This document shows positions 34,829 to 42,005 of a stretch of 64,000 bases of DNA, in pieces. Under the pieces are notes generated by a model. The model was not told the DNA's origin, ran no database searches, and saw only the letters and a list, made by a program, of their open reading frames with translations. Source of the stretch: Acidimicrobiaceae bacterium (lineage in GTDB: Bacteria > Actinomycetota > Acidimicrobiia > Acidimicrobiales > RAAP-2); contig DAHUYG010000039.1 in assembly GCA_027315315.1 (NCBI GenBank), forward strand, positions 38,872 to 102,871. Reading direction: 5' to 3'. The number at the start of each line of letters is the position of its first letter. Position 1 is the first letter of the stretch. Both the position numbers and the translations under genes were made by a program.

Positions 34829-35284
34829 GTGCCCAGCATCATCGTGGCCAGCGACGCGTCGTTCCTCCGCAAGGAGATCGTGGCGGTGGCGGCCGATCCG
34901 GACACAGAGATCCGGGAGGTCACCTCGGGCGCCGAGGTGATCAGCTCGGCGGGCGAGGACCCCCCCGATCTGGTGGTCGTCGACATGCAGATGGGGAACA
35001 TGGGCGCCATGGCGGTCTGCCTCGAGCTGCGCCTCCAGGAGTCCTACGACGCCCTCCCGCACATCCCGGTGCTCATGCTGCTGGACCGCCGGCCCGACGT
35101 GCACCTGGCGCGTCGAGCCGGGGCCGAGGGGTGGCTGGTGAAGCCGCTCGACCCGCTCCGCCTCCGACGGGCGATCCGGGAGCTGCTCGACGACGGCGAG
35201 TACTTCGACGACTCCTACCGACCCGTGCCCGTCCTGGTCGACGGCGATCGGGACACGCTCGAGCCGGTCCCCGCCGGCGGATGA
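34829..35284 (+). CDS. Stand-alone receiver-domain protein
   Basis: The 151-residue protein is a single CheY-like domain: a short acidic start, phospho-acceptor Asp52 in LVVVDMQMGNMGAM, and LVKPLDPLRLRRAI with the conserved Lys. The Ser/Thr switch position is replaced (MLLDRRPD). A 30-residue acidic tail follows. There is no output domain and no histidine kinase nearby. The GTG start has TAACCT six bases upstream, so it may have its own leaderless transcript inside the operon. Confidence 0.78.
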   Translation: MPSIIVASDASFLRKEIVAVAADPDTEIREVTSGAEVISSAGEDPPDLVVVDMQMGNMGAMAVCLELRLQESYDALPHIPVLMLLDRRPDVHLARRAGAEGWLVKPLDPLRLRRAIRELLDDGEYFDDSYRPVPVLVDGDRDTLEPVPAGG

Positions 35285-35285
35285 C

Positions 35286-36215
35286 GTGAGCGGGCCGGGC
35301 GCCCAACCTCCACCAGACGCCCGGCACCGGCGACGCTGGCCGCTGGCCATACGACGCGACGGCGGTCAACGCGGCGCGAGGACCGGGCACCGCCGGGACA
35401 GTCACGCTGCGAGCGAGCAGGAACGCCAGATCATCGAGGGGCTGGCCGACCTGCGAGACATGGACGTCCGCGAGGTCATGACCCCGAGGGTCGACGTCGT
35501 GGCCCTCACGATCCCGGTAAGCGCCGACGACGTGATCACGGCGGCCCGAGAGTCCGGGCACAGCAGCTTCCCGGTGGTCGTCGACGACCTCGACGACCTG
35601 GTCGGCGTGCTCTTCGTGAACGACCTGTTCAGGGCCGCGCCGCGCCGACTGGCCGGCGAGGTGACCGAGCGCTCGACGCTCGACATCTCCCGGCGGATCC
35701 GCCATCCCTACGTCGTCCCCGAGACCCGCCAGGTCCTCGACGTCCTGGCCGAGATGCGCCAGCAACACCGGGGGTTCGCCGTCGTCGTCGACGAGTACGG
35801 GGGGGTGTCCGGGGTCCTGACCGTAAAGGACCTGATCGAGCCGCTCGTCGGCCAGCTCCAAGACGAGTTCGACGCGGACGAGGGACCAGAGATCGTTCGG
35901 GTCGACCACAACCGCTGGTTGATCAACGGGCAGACGTCGGTCGACGAGGTCCACGACCGCCTCGGGATCGAGCTTCCCGAGGGCGAGTACGTGACCATCG
36001 GCGGCTTCCTGTTCGACGGGTTCGGACACATCCCGGTGGAGGGCGAACACCTCCGGGTCGACGGGTGGGAGCTACGGGTCGTCGAGCTCGAGAAGCGAAG
36101 GATCGCCAAGGTCCTGGCGAAGCACCTCGGGACCGACGCCGGGGCCGGCGTCCAGGGCCAGGCCACCCCTGCGAACGTACCTTCGGCCCCGGAGCGTCCG
36201 AGCACCCTGGAGTAA
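35286..36215 (+). CDS. CorC/TlyC-type CBS-pair protein without DUF21 membrane domain
   Basis: The 309-residue protein carries the CBS pair typical of CorC/HlyC proteins: MDVREVMTPRVDVVAL, SSFPVVVDDLDDLVGVLFV and GFAVVVDEYGGVSGVLTVKD. The CorC_HlyC transporter-associated domain follows (INGQTSVDEVHDRLGI). The N-terminal four-helix DUF21 domain of full-length hemolysin-C proteins is absent; instead there are 45 Arg-rich residues, so it is soluble. It may regulate ion or magnesium transport. The GTG lies one base after the preceding gene's stop. Confidence 0.82.
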   Translation: MSGPGAQPPPDARHRRRWPLAIRRDGGQRGARTGHRRDSHAASEQERQIIEGLADLRDMDVREVMTPRVDVVALTIPVSADDVITAARESGHSSFPVVVDDLDDLVGVLFVNDLFRAAPRRLAGEVTERSTLDISRRIRHPYVVPETRQVLDVLAEMRQQHRGFAVVVDEYGGVSGVLTVKDLIEPLVGQLQDEFDADEGPEIVRVDHNRWLINGQTSVDEVHDRLGIELPEGEYVTIGGFLFDGFGHIPVEGEHLRVDGWELRVVELEKRRIAKVLAKHLGTDAGAGVQGQATPANVPSAPERPSTLE

Positions 36216-36246
36216 GATGATCGTTCCGCCGGCCCGCGACCGGCTA

Positions 36247-36321
36247 CGGGCTGTGGCGCAGTTTGGTTAGCGCGCTGCGTTCGGGACGCAGAGGTCCCCG
36301 GTTCAAATCCGGGCAGCCCGA
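36247..36321 (+). tRNA. tRNA-Pro (anticodon CGG)
   Basis: The 75-base cloverleaf has acceptor stem CGGGCTG/CAGCCCG with discriminator A, D arm GCGC/GCGC, anticodon arm CTGCG-TTCGGGA-CGCAG with anticodon CGG (codon CCG), and T arm CCCGG-TTCAAAT-CCGGG. CCA is not encoded. It marks the left edge of the accessory island. An integrase remnant lies just downstream, facing it. Confidence 0.95.
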
Positions 36322-36440
36322 CTCAAAAAGGCGCTGGTCAGGGCGGTATCTGACGAAGCAACGGTTGAGGCATTCGAACGAGTGGCGCGCAAATGGCGCA
36401 GAACAACTTGGAGTGCCGCTTTGGAACATTCGCCGTGCCG

Positions 36441-36672
36441 TTACGTAGGCCGGCGTCGTCGAGTGGTGCGTGACCGGGCTGAGGAGCGGTTGCCGTCGGT
36501 CGGGAAGAAGCGCTCGCCGATGCGATCGGCGAGCCGCGCTGTCGACTGCTTCGGGCGCCGAGGCGTAGATGGCAAGGGTGACTCGGGGGTCGGCATCGCC
36601 AAGACGGGTCTGCGCGGTCTTCACGTCGACGCCCTCGACGACGTGCGTCGTGGCATTCAGTCGGCACAGGTC
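36441..36672 (-). pseudogene. Tyrosine recombinase (phage integrase) C-terminal remnant
   Basis: On the minus strand the frame from 36672 reads NATTHVVEGVDVKTAQTRLG and DADPRVTLAIYASAPEAVDS. After one frameshift, DRIGERFFPTDGNRSSARS continues to a TAA at 36441-36443. This is the typical C-terminus of tyrosine recombinases, including the LGHxDPRxTLxIYA-type helix that carries the catalytic Tyr. A TAG at 36673-36675 precedes it and the catalytic core is missing. Its place beside tRNA-Pro marks an old integration site. Confidence 0.8.
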
Positions 36673-36763
36673 CTAAAAAGCCGCCGGCTCGCGGCCGGGA
36701 ACTAGACCCGCCGGAGCGTCAGTTCGAATAGCGCAGCTGTACCCAGGTGACGACACCGTAGTC

Positions 36764-37189
36764 ATGGTGACTCGGGTATCCATCCGCTTCCGTCGGGCTG
36801 AGGTGGCCGACCGACTCAAGGCGGAGGCCGGAGCTCGCAACGTCTCGACCTCGGCCCTGGCCGGGGAGCTGATCGAAGAGGGCCCCCGCCTGCGGCGCCA
36901 CCCGATGATCGCCTTCCGTGACGGTGCGTCTGGTCGTCGAGCCGGGCTCATCGGCGGCCCCGACGTCTGGGAGGTAGTCGGCGGGCTCGTCGGCGGAGAC
37001 GTCCCGCCCGAGGATCGCATTGGACGTGCGGCCGAGCACTTCGGCCTGTCCCGCCAACAGATCGATGCCGTGTTGGACTACTACGCCGACTTCACCACCG
37101 AGATCGACGAGGAGATCGCCGACAACGTCGCCGCAGCCGACGAGCTCGTGGCGGCGTGGCGGCGTGGCGGCGGCGCCAAGGCCTTCTGA
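36764..37189 (+). CDS. CopG-like/DUF433-type antitoxin
   Basis: The 141-residue protein starts with a ribbon-helix-helix-like segment (TRVSIRFRRAEVADRLKAEA) and continues with the DUF433-like helix-turn-helix part (IGGPDVWEVVGGLVGGDVPP, then HFGLSRQQIDAVLDYYADF). It ends in an acidic helix. It is followed four bases later by a DUF5615 toxin, so it is the antitoxin and presumably binds the toxin and its own promoter. Base composition is less GC-rich than in core neighbours. Confidence 0.78.
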   Translation: MVTRVSIRFRRAEVADRLKAEAGARNVSTSALAGELIEEGPRLRRHPMIAFRDGASGRRAGLIGGPDVWEVVGGLVGGDVPPEDRIGRAAEHFGLSRQQIDAVLDYYADFTTEIDEEIADNVAAADELVAAWRRGGGAKAF

Positions 37190-37193
37190 CGGG

Positions 37194-37553
37194 GTGAAGT
37201 TACTGCTCGACGTCCATCACTCCCGCCTCGCGGCACAACGGCTCACCGCTGCCGGGTGCGACGTGGTGGCTGCAGCTGACCTCCCCGACTTCGCAACCCT
37301 GTCGGACGAGGAGCTGCTACGCCGTGCCAGCGCCGAGGAAGGAGCAATCGTCACCGAGAATGCCAAGGACTTCGACCGCATCGTGGGGTCCTGGGTGGCC
37401 ACAGGTGAACACCACGCCGGAGTGGTCTTCACGTCGCCCCGACGCTTCCACCGTGGTGGTGTCGCCTACCCGGAGCACCTCATCACGTCGCTGGCTCAGC
37501 TTTTGGAGTCACCTCCTGGAACCGAACACGACTGGGTGCACTGGCTCCAGTGA
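37194..37553 (+). CDS. DUF5615 PIN-like toxin
   Basis: The 119-residue protein has the PIN-like acidic residues: VKLLLDVHHSRLAAQRL at the start, LSDEELLRRASAEEGAIVTE and NAKDFDRIV. That pattern (Asp near residue 6, Glu-x-Leu-Leu, TxNxxDF) is typical of Mut7-C-related ribonuclease toxins. The GTG at 37194 lies four bases after the antitoxin stop; an upstream frame from 37020 is a shadow of the antitoxin. The module appears intact. Confidence 0.8.
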   Translation: MKLLLDVHHSRLAAQRLTAAGCDVVAAADLPDFATLSDEELLRRASAEEGAIVTENAKDFDRIVGSWVATGEHHAGVVFTSPRRFHRGGVAYPEHLITSLAQLLESPPGTEHDWVHWLQ

Positions 37554-37832
37554 CACACACTTCGTATGCATTTTGCGGGTGCTGTATTGCAGGGCACGCA
37601 CGCGCCCAAAGTTCGGCCCAATTGCGCGTCGTTGTGCTGCCCTACCGCGCCGACAGCCCCGTCTCGCTCCCTGTGAAGAGCGGCCAGGATGATCATCGGC
37701 CTCCGCCTGAACAGCCCCTCACCCAGGAAGAACTCGCCAAACGGGAGGGCAGAGTCGACATTCCGCCCCTTCGGACCGGCGTCGGTGCGTGCACGACCTC
37801 GACCTGCACGGCGTACATGGGATGGTCGATGC

Positions 37833-38441
37833 TCAGGCGCACCGACGGCCAGCGACCCAGTTGAACGGCTGCGCCACCCCGCTCGGCGTCCGATGGACAC
37901 GGCGCTCGAGTTGGATCACCTCGAAGCTGTCACCGAGAAGATCACGAAGCTCACGCTGGCTGTAGCGCCGGACTTCGAGGTTCGAGCACCGAGTCGGGCC
38001 GTCTTCGGCGAAGGTACCGATCACGACAACGCCGTCGGTGGCGACGGCTCGGAACAGAGTGCGAAGGTAGGCATCACGCTCGCGATCGTCGACCAGGAAA
38101 TGCAGGACCGCGCGGTCGTGCCACACGTTCCAGGTCCGTTCGGGCTCCCACGAGGTGACGTCGGCGCGGACCCAGGTCACGGGAGAACCCCGGAGCCGAG
38201 CTCGGGCGAGGTCGAGCGCAGCCTCCGACAAATCGAGCACCGTGATGTCGACGTGCCCGGTGGCCACTAGGTGGTCGACCAGGCGCGACGCTCCGCCGCC
38301 GACGTCGAGAACCGAGGCGCTCGCGCTGACACCGAGGGCGGCGAAGAGCTCAAGCGAGTCGGTGGGCTGCTCTTGGAACCAGGACACGGACTCGGCCCCG
38401 AACTCGCGATAGCGGCTGTCCCAGTGGTCGGCCCGCCTCAC
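37833..38441 (-). CDS. Class I SAM-dependent methyltransferase
   Basis: The 202-residue protein has the SAM-binding motif VLDVGGGASRLVDHL, the acidic strand ITVLDLS, ADVTSW and the post-motif WHDRAVLHFLVDDRER. The N-terminus (HWDSRYREFGAESVSWFQEQ) matches methyltransferases annotated as tellurite or thiopurine resistance-like. I chose the GTG at 38441 because TACCCT lies six bases upstream; the frame is open to a GTG at 38468. It sits alone in the accessory island, and its substrate is unknown. Confidence 0.8.
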   Translation of the reverse strand: MRRADHWDSRYREFGAESVSWFQEQPTDSLELFAALGVSASASVLDVGGGASRLVDHLVATGHVDITVLDLSEAALDLARARLRGSPVTWVRADVTSWEPERTWNVWHDRAVLHFLVDDRERDAYLRTLFRAVATDGVVVIGTFAEDGPTRCSNLEVRRYSQRELRDLLGDSFEVIQLERRVHRTPSGVAQPFNWVAGRRCA

Positions 38442-38719
38442 GCATCGAGGGTACGCCGCTCCGAGCACCCCAGAGGCGCCGGCCAGGTCACGTCGTCATG
38501 CGGTGGCGGGGCCCGCCGGCCCCAGCCCCCTCGGGAGGGGCGACCGGGCAGCGGACGATCGGGACAGTCCAACGGGGCTGCTGGTGCAGCAAGGGACTTC
38601 CGGCTGCTGGGGTGGCACCGGCGAGAGACTCTCGCCATGCGAACGACATCGGTTGCGCAGTGTCGACCGGCCGAAGTCCTAGGGCCCTTCGAAGGAGCGA
38701 GGCGGGAAGGGCGGGTCAC

Positions 38720-39241
38720 ATGTTGAAGGAGGAGCGATTGCGAGCCGGCTTGCCGGCCGTGACTCTTTCGGCGATCTGTAGCCTGCTTCTCGTGCTTCCG
38801 ATGGGGGCTTCCGACGCATGGGCGAGTGGCCGAGAGCAGCTCAGGGCGAATACAAAGCTGGTCGGATACGGCATGGTCACGATCTCTGTTCCGAAGACCT
38901 GGTCCATTCAGTACGCCGCTGAGTGCCCTGACGGCCACGGAACGGTGATCCTTGGGACCCCCTATTCCAGTCAGGGAGGGACCTGCCCGTTTGTGAGCTT
39001 TGGTAACGGCATCGTATGGATGACACCCCTTTCCTTGGTGAGCGCAACTCAGGACACGCATGCCTCGGTCGAGACGCTGCACGGTCTGAAGGTCTACAAG
39101 CTCGTCGCCGACGATCCGTTCTTCGAGCCTGCTTCCGTCTTCGATGTTCCAGAATATGGAATCAGGATCACGGCGACAGGTCGTGACTCAAACCGGATTT
39201 TGCGAAGTATCAGGGTCCTGACGGATGCGCAGAACCACTAA
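38720..39241 (+). CDS. Secreted protein of unknown function
   Basis: The 173-residue product starts with a signal peptide (basic MLKEERLRAG, hydrophobic core LSAICSLLLVLPM, likely cleavage after SDAWA). The mature part of about 135 residues has no family I recognise; GYGMVTISVPKTWSIQYAAE and a Cys pair (AECPDG, GTCPF) suggest a small disulfide-bonded domain. Codon use is less GC-rich than in flanking core genes, consistent with transfer. No neighbour suggests its role. Confidence 0.65.
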   Translation: MLKEERLRAGLPAVTLSAICSLLLVLPMGASDAWASGREQLRANTKLVGYGMVTISVPKTWSIQYAAECPDGHGTVILGTPYSSQGGTCPFVSFGNGIVWMTPLSLVSATQDTHASVETLHGLKVYKLVADDPFFEPASVFDVPEYGIRITATGRDSNRILRSIRVLTDAQNH

Positions 39242-39422
39242 CCCCGGTCCTTCATCGGACTGCAGGCGCTGCACTCGGGGTCATGGATCGAGGCGGATGA
39301 GCGGCTCGCAGCCCTCGAGGCAGCCGTCGGTCCCCTGGCTCGTGTCCCCGTCCGCGATGGCCCGCCTCGAATATGGGACCCGGCCCTGTGCCACATCTCG
39401 ACATTGACGGCCTCGCCAGCCG

Positions 39423-39905
39423 CTACAGGCCCCCCGCGACGAGCTCCGAGTAGCGCGTCAGGTAGAGCGGCCATCCGCCTTCGCTGTCGACGGCACCCCG
39501 GAGCGCCTCCCAGTCAGGCCCGTGGCGATCGAGATGGCGGTGCTCGAGCTCAAGGCGCGTGCGATCGGCGGTCTCGGCCACGAAGCGCACCTCCACCTCA
39601 CTGGCGTTGCTCTCGTCTGCCTCGAGCTGCCACCGGGGGCTGATGTCCCAGCTGAAGACGACCCGATGAGGCGGTTCGTACGCCAGGACTCGAGCCCATC
39701 GGCATTCGCTGCCATCGGCGGCACGGTCATAGATGTGTCCGCCTACCTTGGGCTCGAATCGGGTCTCGGTGATCGGGGCACCGAGCAGGTTGTGCTCGGG
39801 CGGTTTGAAGTCACCGAAGCGTTCGACGAAGGCGGCAAAGGCCCTGTCGATCGATGCGTCCACGACGATCTCGCGGCGGACGGTTGTGTCATCGGGCACG
39901 GTCAT
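39423..39905 (-). CDS. SRPBCC/AHSA1-family protein
   Basis: The 160-residue START-like protein begins VRREIVVDASIDRAFAAFVE and has RVLAYEPPHRVVFSWDI and TRLELEHRHLDRHG, the usual AHSA1-type pattern with a hydrophobic cavity. The gene overlaps the upstream ArsR gene by 17 bases. ArsR/SRPBCC pairs are common and usually co-regulated. The ligand is unknown. Confidence 0.85.
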   Translation of the reverse strand: MTVPDDTTVRREIVVDASIDRAFAAFVERFGDFKPPEHNLLGAPITETRFEPKVGGHIYDRAADGSECRWARVLAYEPPHRVVFSWDISPRWQLEADESNASEVEVRFVAETADRTRLELEHRHLDRHGPDWEALRGAVDSEGGWPLYLTRYSELVAGGL

Positions 39906-40239
39906 GTCCCTTCCTCTTGCGCTTGGCTTCTGGCGGTCGTTCCACGAGGTCTTGGAACCCGCTCAGCGCCCGATCCCAGAACGTGTCGAGCTGGTCCCGC
40001 AGCGCCAGGACCGCCGCCTCGTTCAGGTGGTAGATCCGGCGCGTGCCGGCTGCTTGCTCGGCGACCAGTCCCGCTTCTTTCAGCACCTTGAGGTGCTGGG
40101 ACACCGCAGAGCGGCTGACCGGGAGGTGGGTGGCCAGTTCGCCGACGGGCATCGGCGCTTCCCCGAGGCGCAACACGATCTCTCGCCGAGTGCGGTCCCC
40201 GAGCGCGCCCCAGACCAGTTCCTCTCTGACAGTACCCAC
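39889..40239 (-). CDS. ArsR-family winged-helix repressor
   Basis: The 116-residue protein has the ArsR helix-turn-helix (GELATHLPVSRSAVSQHLKVL, then EAGLVAEQAAGTRRIYHLN). It lacks the metal-binding cysteines of ArsR/SmtB proper, so the signal is probably not a metal. The GTG start overlaps an array of ACTAAC half-sites, which makes autorepression likely. It is expressed with the SRPBCC gene. Confidence 0.88.
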   Translation of the reverse strand: MGTVREELVWGALGDRTRREIVLRLGEAPMPVGELATHLPVSRSAVSQHLKVLKEAGLVAEQAAGTRRIYHLNEAAVLALRDQLDTFWDRALSGFQDLVERPPEAKRKRKGHDRAR

Positions 40240-40260
40240 TAACGGTTAGTTGATACTAAC
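40238..40260 (+). promoter_or_regulatory. Three-half-site operator of the ArsR/SRPBCC operon
   Basis: The half-sites are ACTAAC at 40238-40243, GTTAGT at 40245-40250 and ACTAAC at 40255-40260. The first pair forms a perfect palindrome with a one-base spacer and the second pair one with a four-base spacer (TGAT). The array overlaps the GTG start of the ArsR gene, so binding would block transcription or initiation. Confidence 0.75.
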
Positions 40261-40307
40261 GAATGGGCGTTGTCAAGCCCTCTCGAGCCGAGCGTGCACC
40301 AGCTCGA

Positions 40308-40954
40308 TCACGAGCTCAAGCCCCGCGGTTGGGGCCCGATGGACGTCAGAGCCCTGAGCATGGACACCGTCGCTCGCAGACCGCTGTGGACGAACGCCTG
40401 CATGCCAACCGCGGCGGCGCCCCGCACATTGTCGATCCGGTCGTCGACGAAGACGCAGTGGGCGGGTCCGGCGCCCAGACGCCTTGCGGTCAAGAGATAG
40501 ATCGCTGGATCCGGCTTTTCGATGCCTTCCTCGGCCGATACGACCATCAGGTCGACCAATTGCTCGAGCTCGAACTTGTCGATCATGGCCCGACGCTGAT
40601 CGGGACCGGCGTTGGAGAGCGTGGCCACCTTGAACCGGCTCCTCACGGAGCGGATGTAGGCGGAGAGGACCGGATCCAAATGGGCGCTCTCGTGGAAGTC
40701 CTCCAAGAGCTTCTCGACCTGTGGGTGCGCCAACCCCGTGGCCTCGCTGAGCCGAAGGCGAATCTCGGCCTCGCTTCGGCCTCGCTTCGGCCTCCGGACC
40801 ACCCGGGGCCAACGGCGTCGGCGACAAGTCGATCAAGTTCTCCGGCGGCCAGGCCGAGCCTCACTTCCCATTCTCGGCGCCGGACCGGCTCACCTTCGCC
40901 GATCAGCACGCCGCCCAAGTCGAGGATCAGGGCGCCGACCGGTACCTTGCTCAG
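40308..40954 (-). pseudogene. HAD-family hydrolase broken by an 11-bp duplication
   Basis: The 5' part reads VGALILDLGGVLIGEGEP and EWEVRLGLAAGELDRL. The 3' part, in another frame, has VATLSNAGPDQRRAMI, FELEQLVDLMVVSAEEGIEK, PDPAIYLLTARRLG and HCVFVDDRIDNVRGA. Together they make a complete HAD subfamily IA protein. The break is at a tandem 11-bp repeat (40769-40790): deleting one copy joins GWSGGRSEAEIRLRLSEA in one frame. The start is unclear; a CTG at 40954 is the first plausible codon, and upstream the frame is fused to a PIN remnant. Confidence 0.78.
40769..40790 (+). repeat. 11-bp tandem duplication inside the HAD gene
   Basis: CCTCGCTTCGG occurs at 40769-40779 and again at 40780-40790. 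Eleven is not a multiple of three, so the duplication shifts the frame; removing one copy restores a continuous protein. This could be a fixed mutation or a reversible slippage switch. Confidence 0.85.
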
Positions 40955-41233
40955 CTTGGGGCGAGGCGCGCGCAGGTCGGAAGGGAGGAGCGCTCCGGCC
41001 TCGTTGAGCACGCGGTCGTTGATCCGGACGAGTTCGACAATCCCAAGCACCACTCTTCCGCGAGCGACCCCCTCGTCCCCCTCGTCGAGCAGGGCGCGCA
41101 GCACCTCGGTGCGAGCGAGCGCGCTCGACACCAGAGGTCTCCGCCTGCGGAGATGCCTCCGAAGAGCGTCCGACTCGGGCTCCTCGACGGCCAGCTTGAC
41201 CAGGGCCGAGGAGTCCAGATAGGTCGCCGCCAT
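40955..41233 (-). pseudogene. PIN-domain toxin, C-terminally truncated
   Basis: From the ATG at 41233 the frame reads ATYLDSSALVKLAVEEPESD, then LVSSALARTEVLRALLDEG and LNEAGALLPSDLR. This is the N-terminal two thirds of a VapC-type PIN ribonuclease, with Asp and Glu of the active site. The C-terminal third that normally follows (with the last Asp pair) is missing and the frame runs straight into the HAD gene. It follows a broken Phd-type antitoxin. Confidence 0.75.
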
Positions 41234-41495
41234 CAGCGCTCGTGGCGCCTCAGTCGCGCCAAGACCGCCGACGGCAACTCCGCGCCGCGAGGCTTCAGCG
41301 GGGCTGGAGCTCGTCGAGGTCGCCGGACGCCGGTTCAACATCACCGGTGGCGCGCAGCCTCTCCAGTGGGCTTCCTCCGGGCAACGGTGACAGGAGGGCG
41401 ACAGGTCGACCGCGGTCGGTGATCTCTATCGTCTCGCCCCCTTCGACGAGGCGGAGCAGTTCGCTTGCCCGTTGCCGGAGCTCTCGCACGCCCAC
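41233..41495 (-). pseudogene. Phd/YefM-type antitoxin with a frameshift near its end
   Basis: From the GTG at 41495 the product reads VGVRELRQRASELLRLVEGG, ETIEITDRGRPVALLSPLPG, then ends early at 41295 after LDELQPR. The next frame continues LKPRGAELPSAVLARLRRHER to a TGA that overlaps the PIN toxin's ATG (TGATG), which is the normal antitoxin end. The shift is at a CCCC run. The N-terminal DNA-binding part is intact, so the shortened protein might still repress the promoter. Confidence 0.72.
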
Positions 41496-41666
41496 ACCGT
41501 GCCGATCACCCCACCGCAACGCGGCGGGCCCCGAAGCGCGGACCGGGGTGCATGGAATTCTCGCGGGCGGGTGCACTGGGTCTCGGGGGGACCGAAGCGA
41601 TCCAGCAGCTCGCTCGACCGTTCGGCCCGGCGTGTGTGGAGGGCGGGGCGTGGACAAGATGGCCCC

Positions 41667-41969
41667 ATGAAGAACCGACTACGACCGGTCGTGCTCGTCG
41701 CCTCGATCCTGGCGCTCGGCACCTTGGTGGCCCGGCGGCTCGGCTACAAGGTCGGGGGCAACACCGTGGTGCGGTGCCGGGAGGGCCACCTGTTCACGAC
41801 GATCTGGGTGCCCGGCGTGAAGCTGAAGGCAATCGACCTCGGTGTCGCCAGGATCCAGCGCTGCCCGGTCGCCGGGCACTGGTCGCTCGTGGTGCCGGTG
41901 CGCGACTCGGAGCTCACCGAGGAGCAGCGACGCTCAGCCGCCCAACACCACGACGTGCGGATCCCCTAG
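41667..41969 (+). CDS. Small membrane-anchored protein of unknown function
   Basis: The 100-residue protein has an N-terminal hydrophobic helix (RPVVLVASILALGTLVAR) and a soluble part with VRCREGHLFTTIWVPG and RIQRCPVAGHWSLVVPV. The paired CRxGH and CPxxGHW could bind zinc. It resembles conserved actinobacterial hypothetical proteins. The ATG at 41667 directly precedes the helix; longer frames upstream are shadows of the antitoxin region. It marks the return to core-like DNA. Confidence 0.65.
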   Translation: MKNRLRPVVLVASILALGTLVARRLGYKVGGNTVVRCREGHLFTTIWVPGVKLKAIDLGVARIQRCPVAGHWSLVVPVRDSELTEEQRRSAAQHHDVRIP

Positions 41970-42005
41970 CGCGCGCTCGCGCCCCTCACCCCTCGGGGCG
42001 CCGGC

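Noticed and set aside
33406..35289. Frame spanning the second ATPase and receiver genes
   Set aside because: Shadow frame; real products are in another frame with strong motifs.
37554..37832. Short open frames after the DUF5615 toxin
   Set aside because: No ribosome site, -10 box or protein-like pattern; I see nothing supported in this gap.
38469..38719. Possible gene between the methyltransferase and the secreted protein
   Set aside because: Frames are short and of chance composition; this is most likely promoter and leader DNA.
39242..39422. Peptide-like plus-strand stretch after the secreted protein
   Set aside because: A readable segment (SWIEADERLAALEAAVGPLA) exists but has no start, no neighbour and no family; too weak to list.
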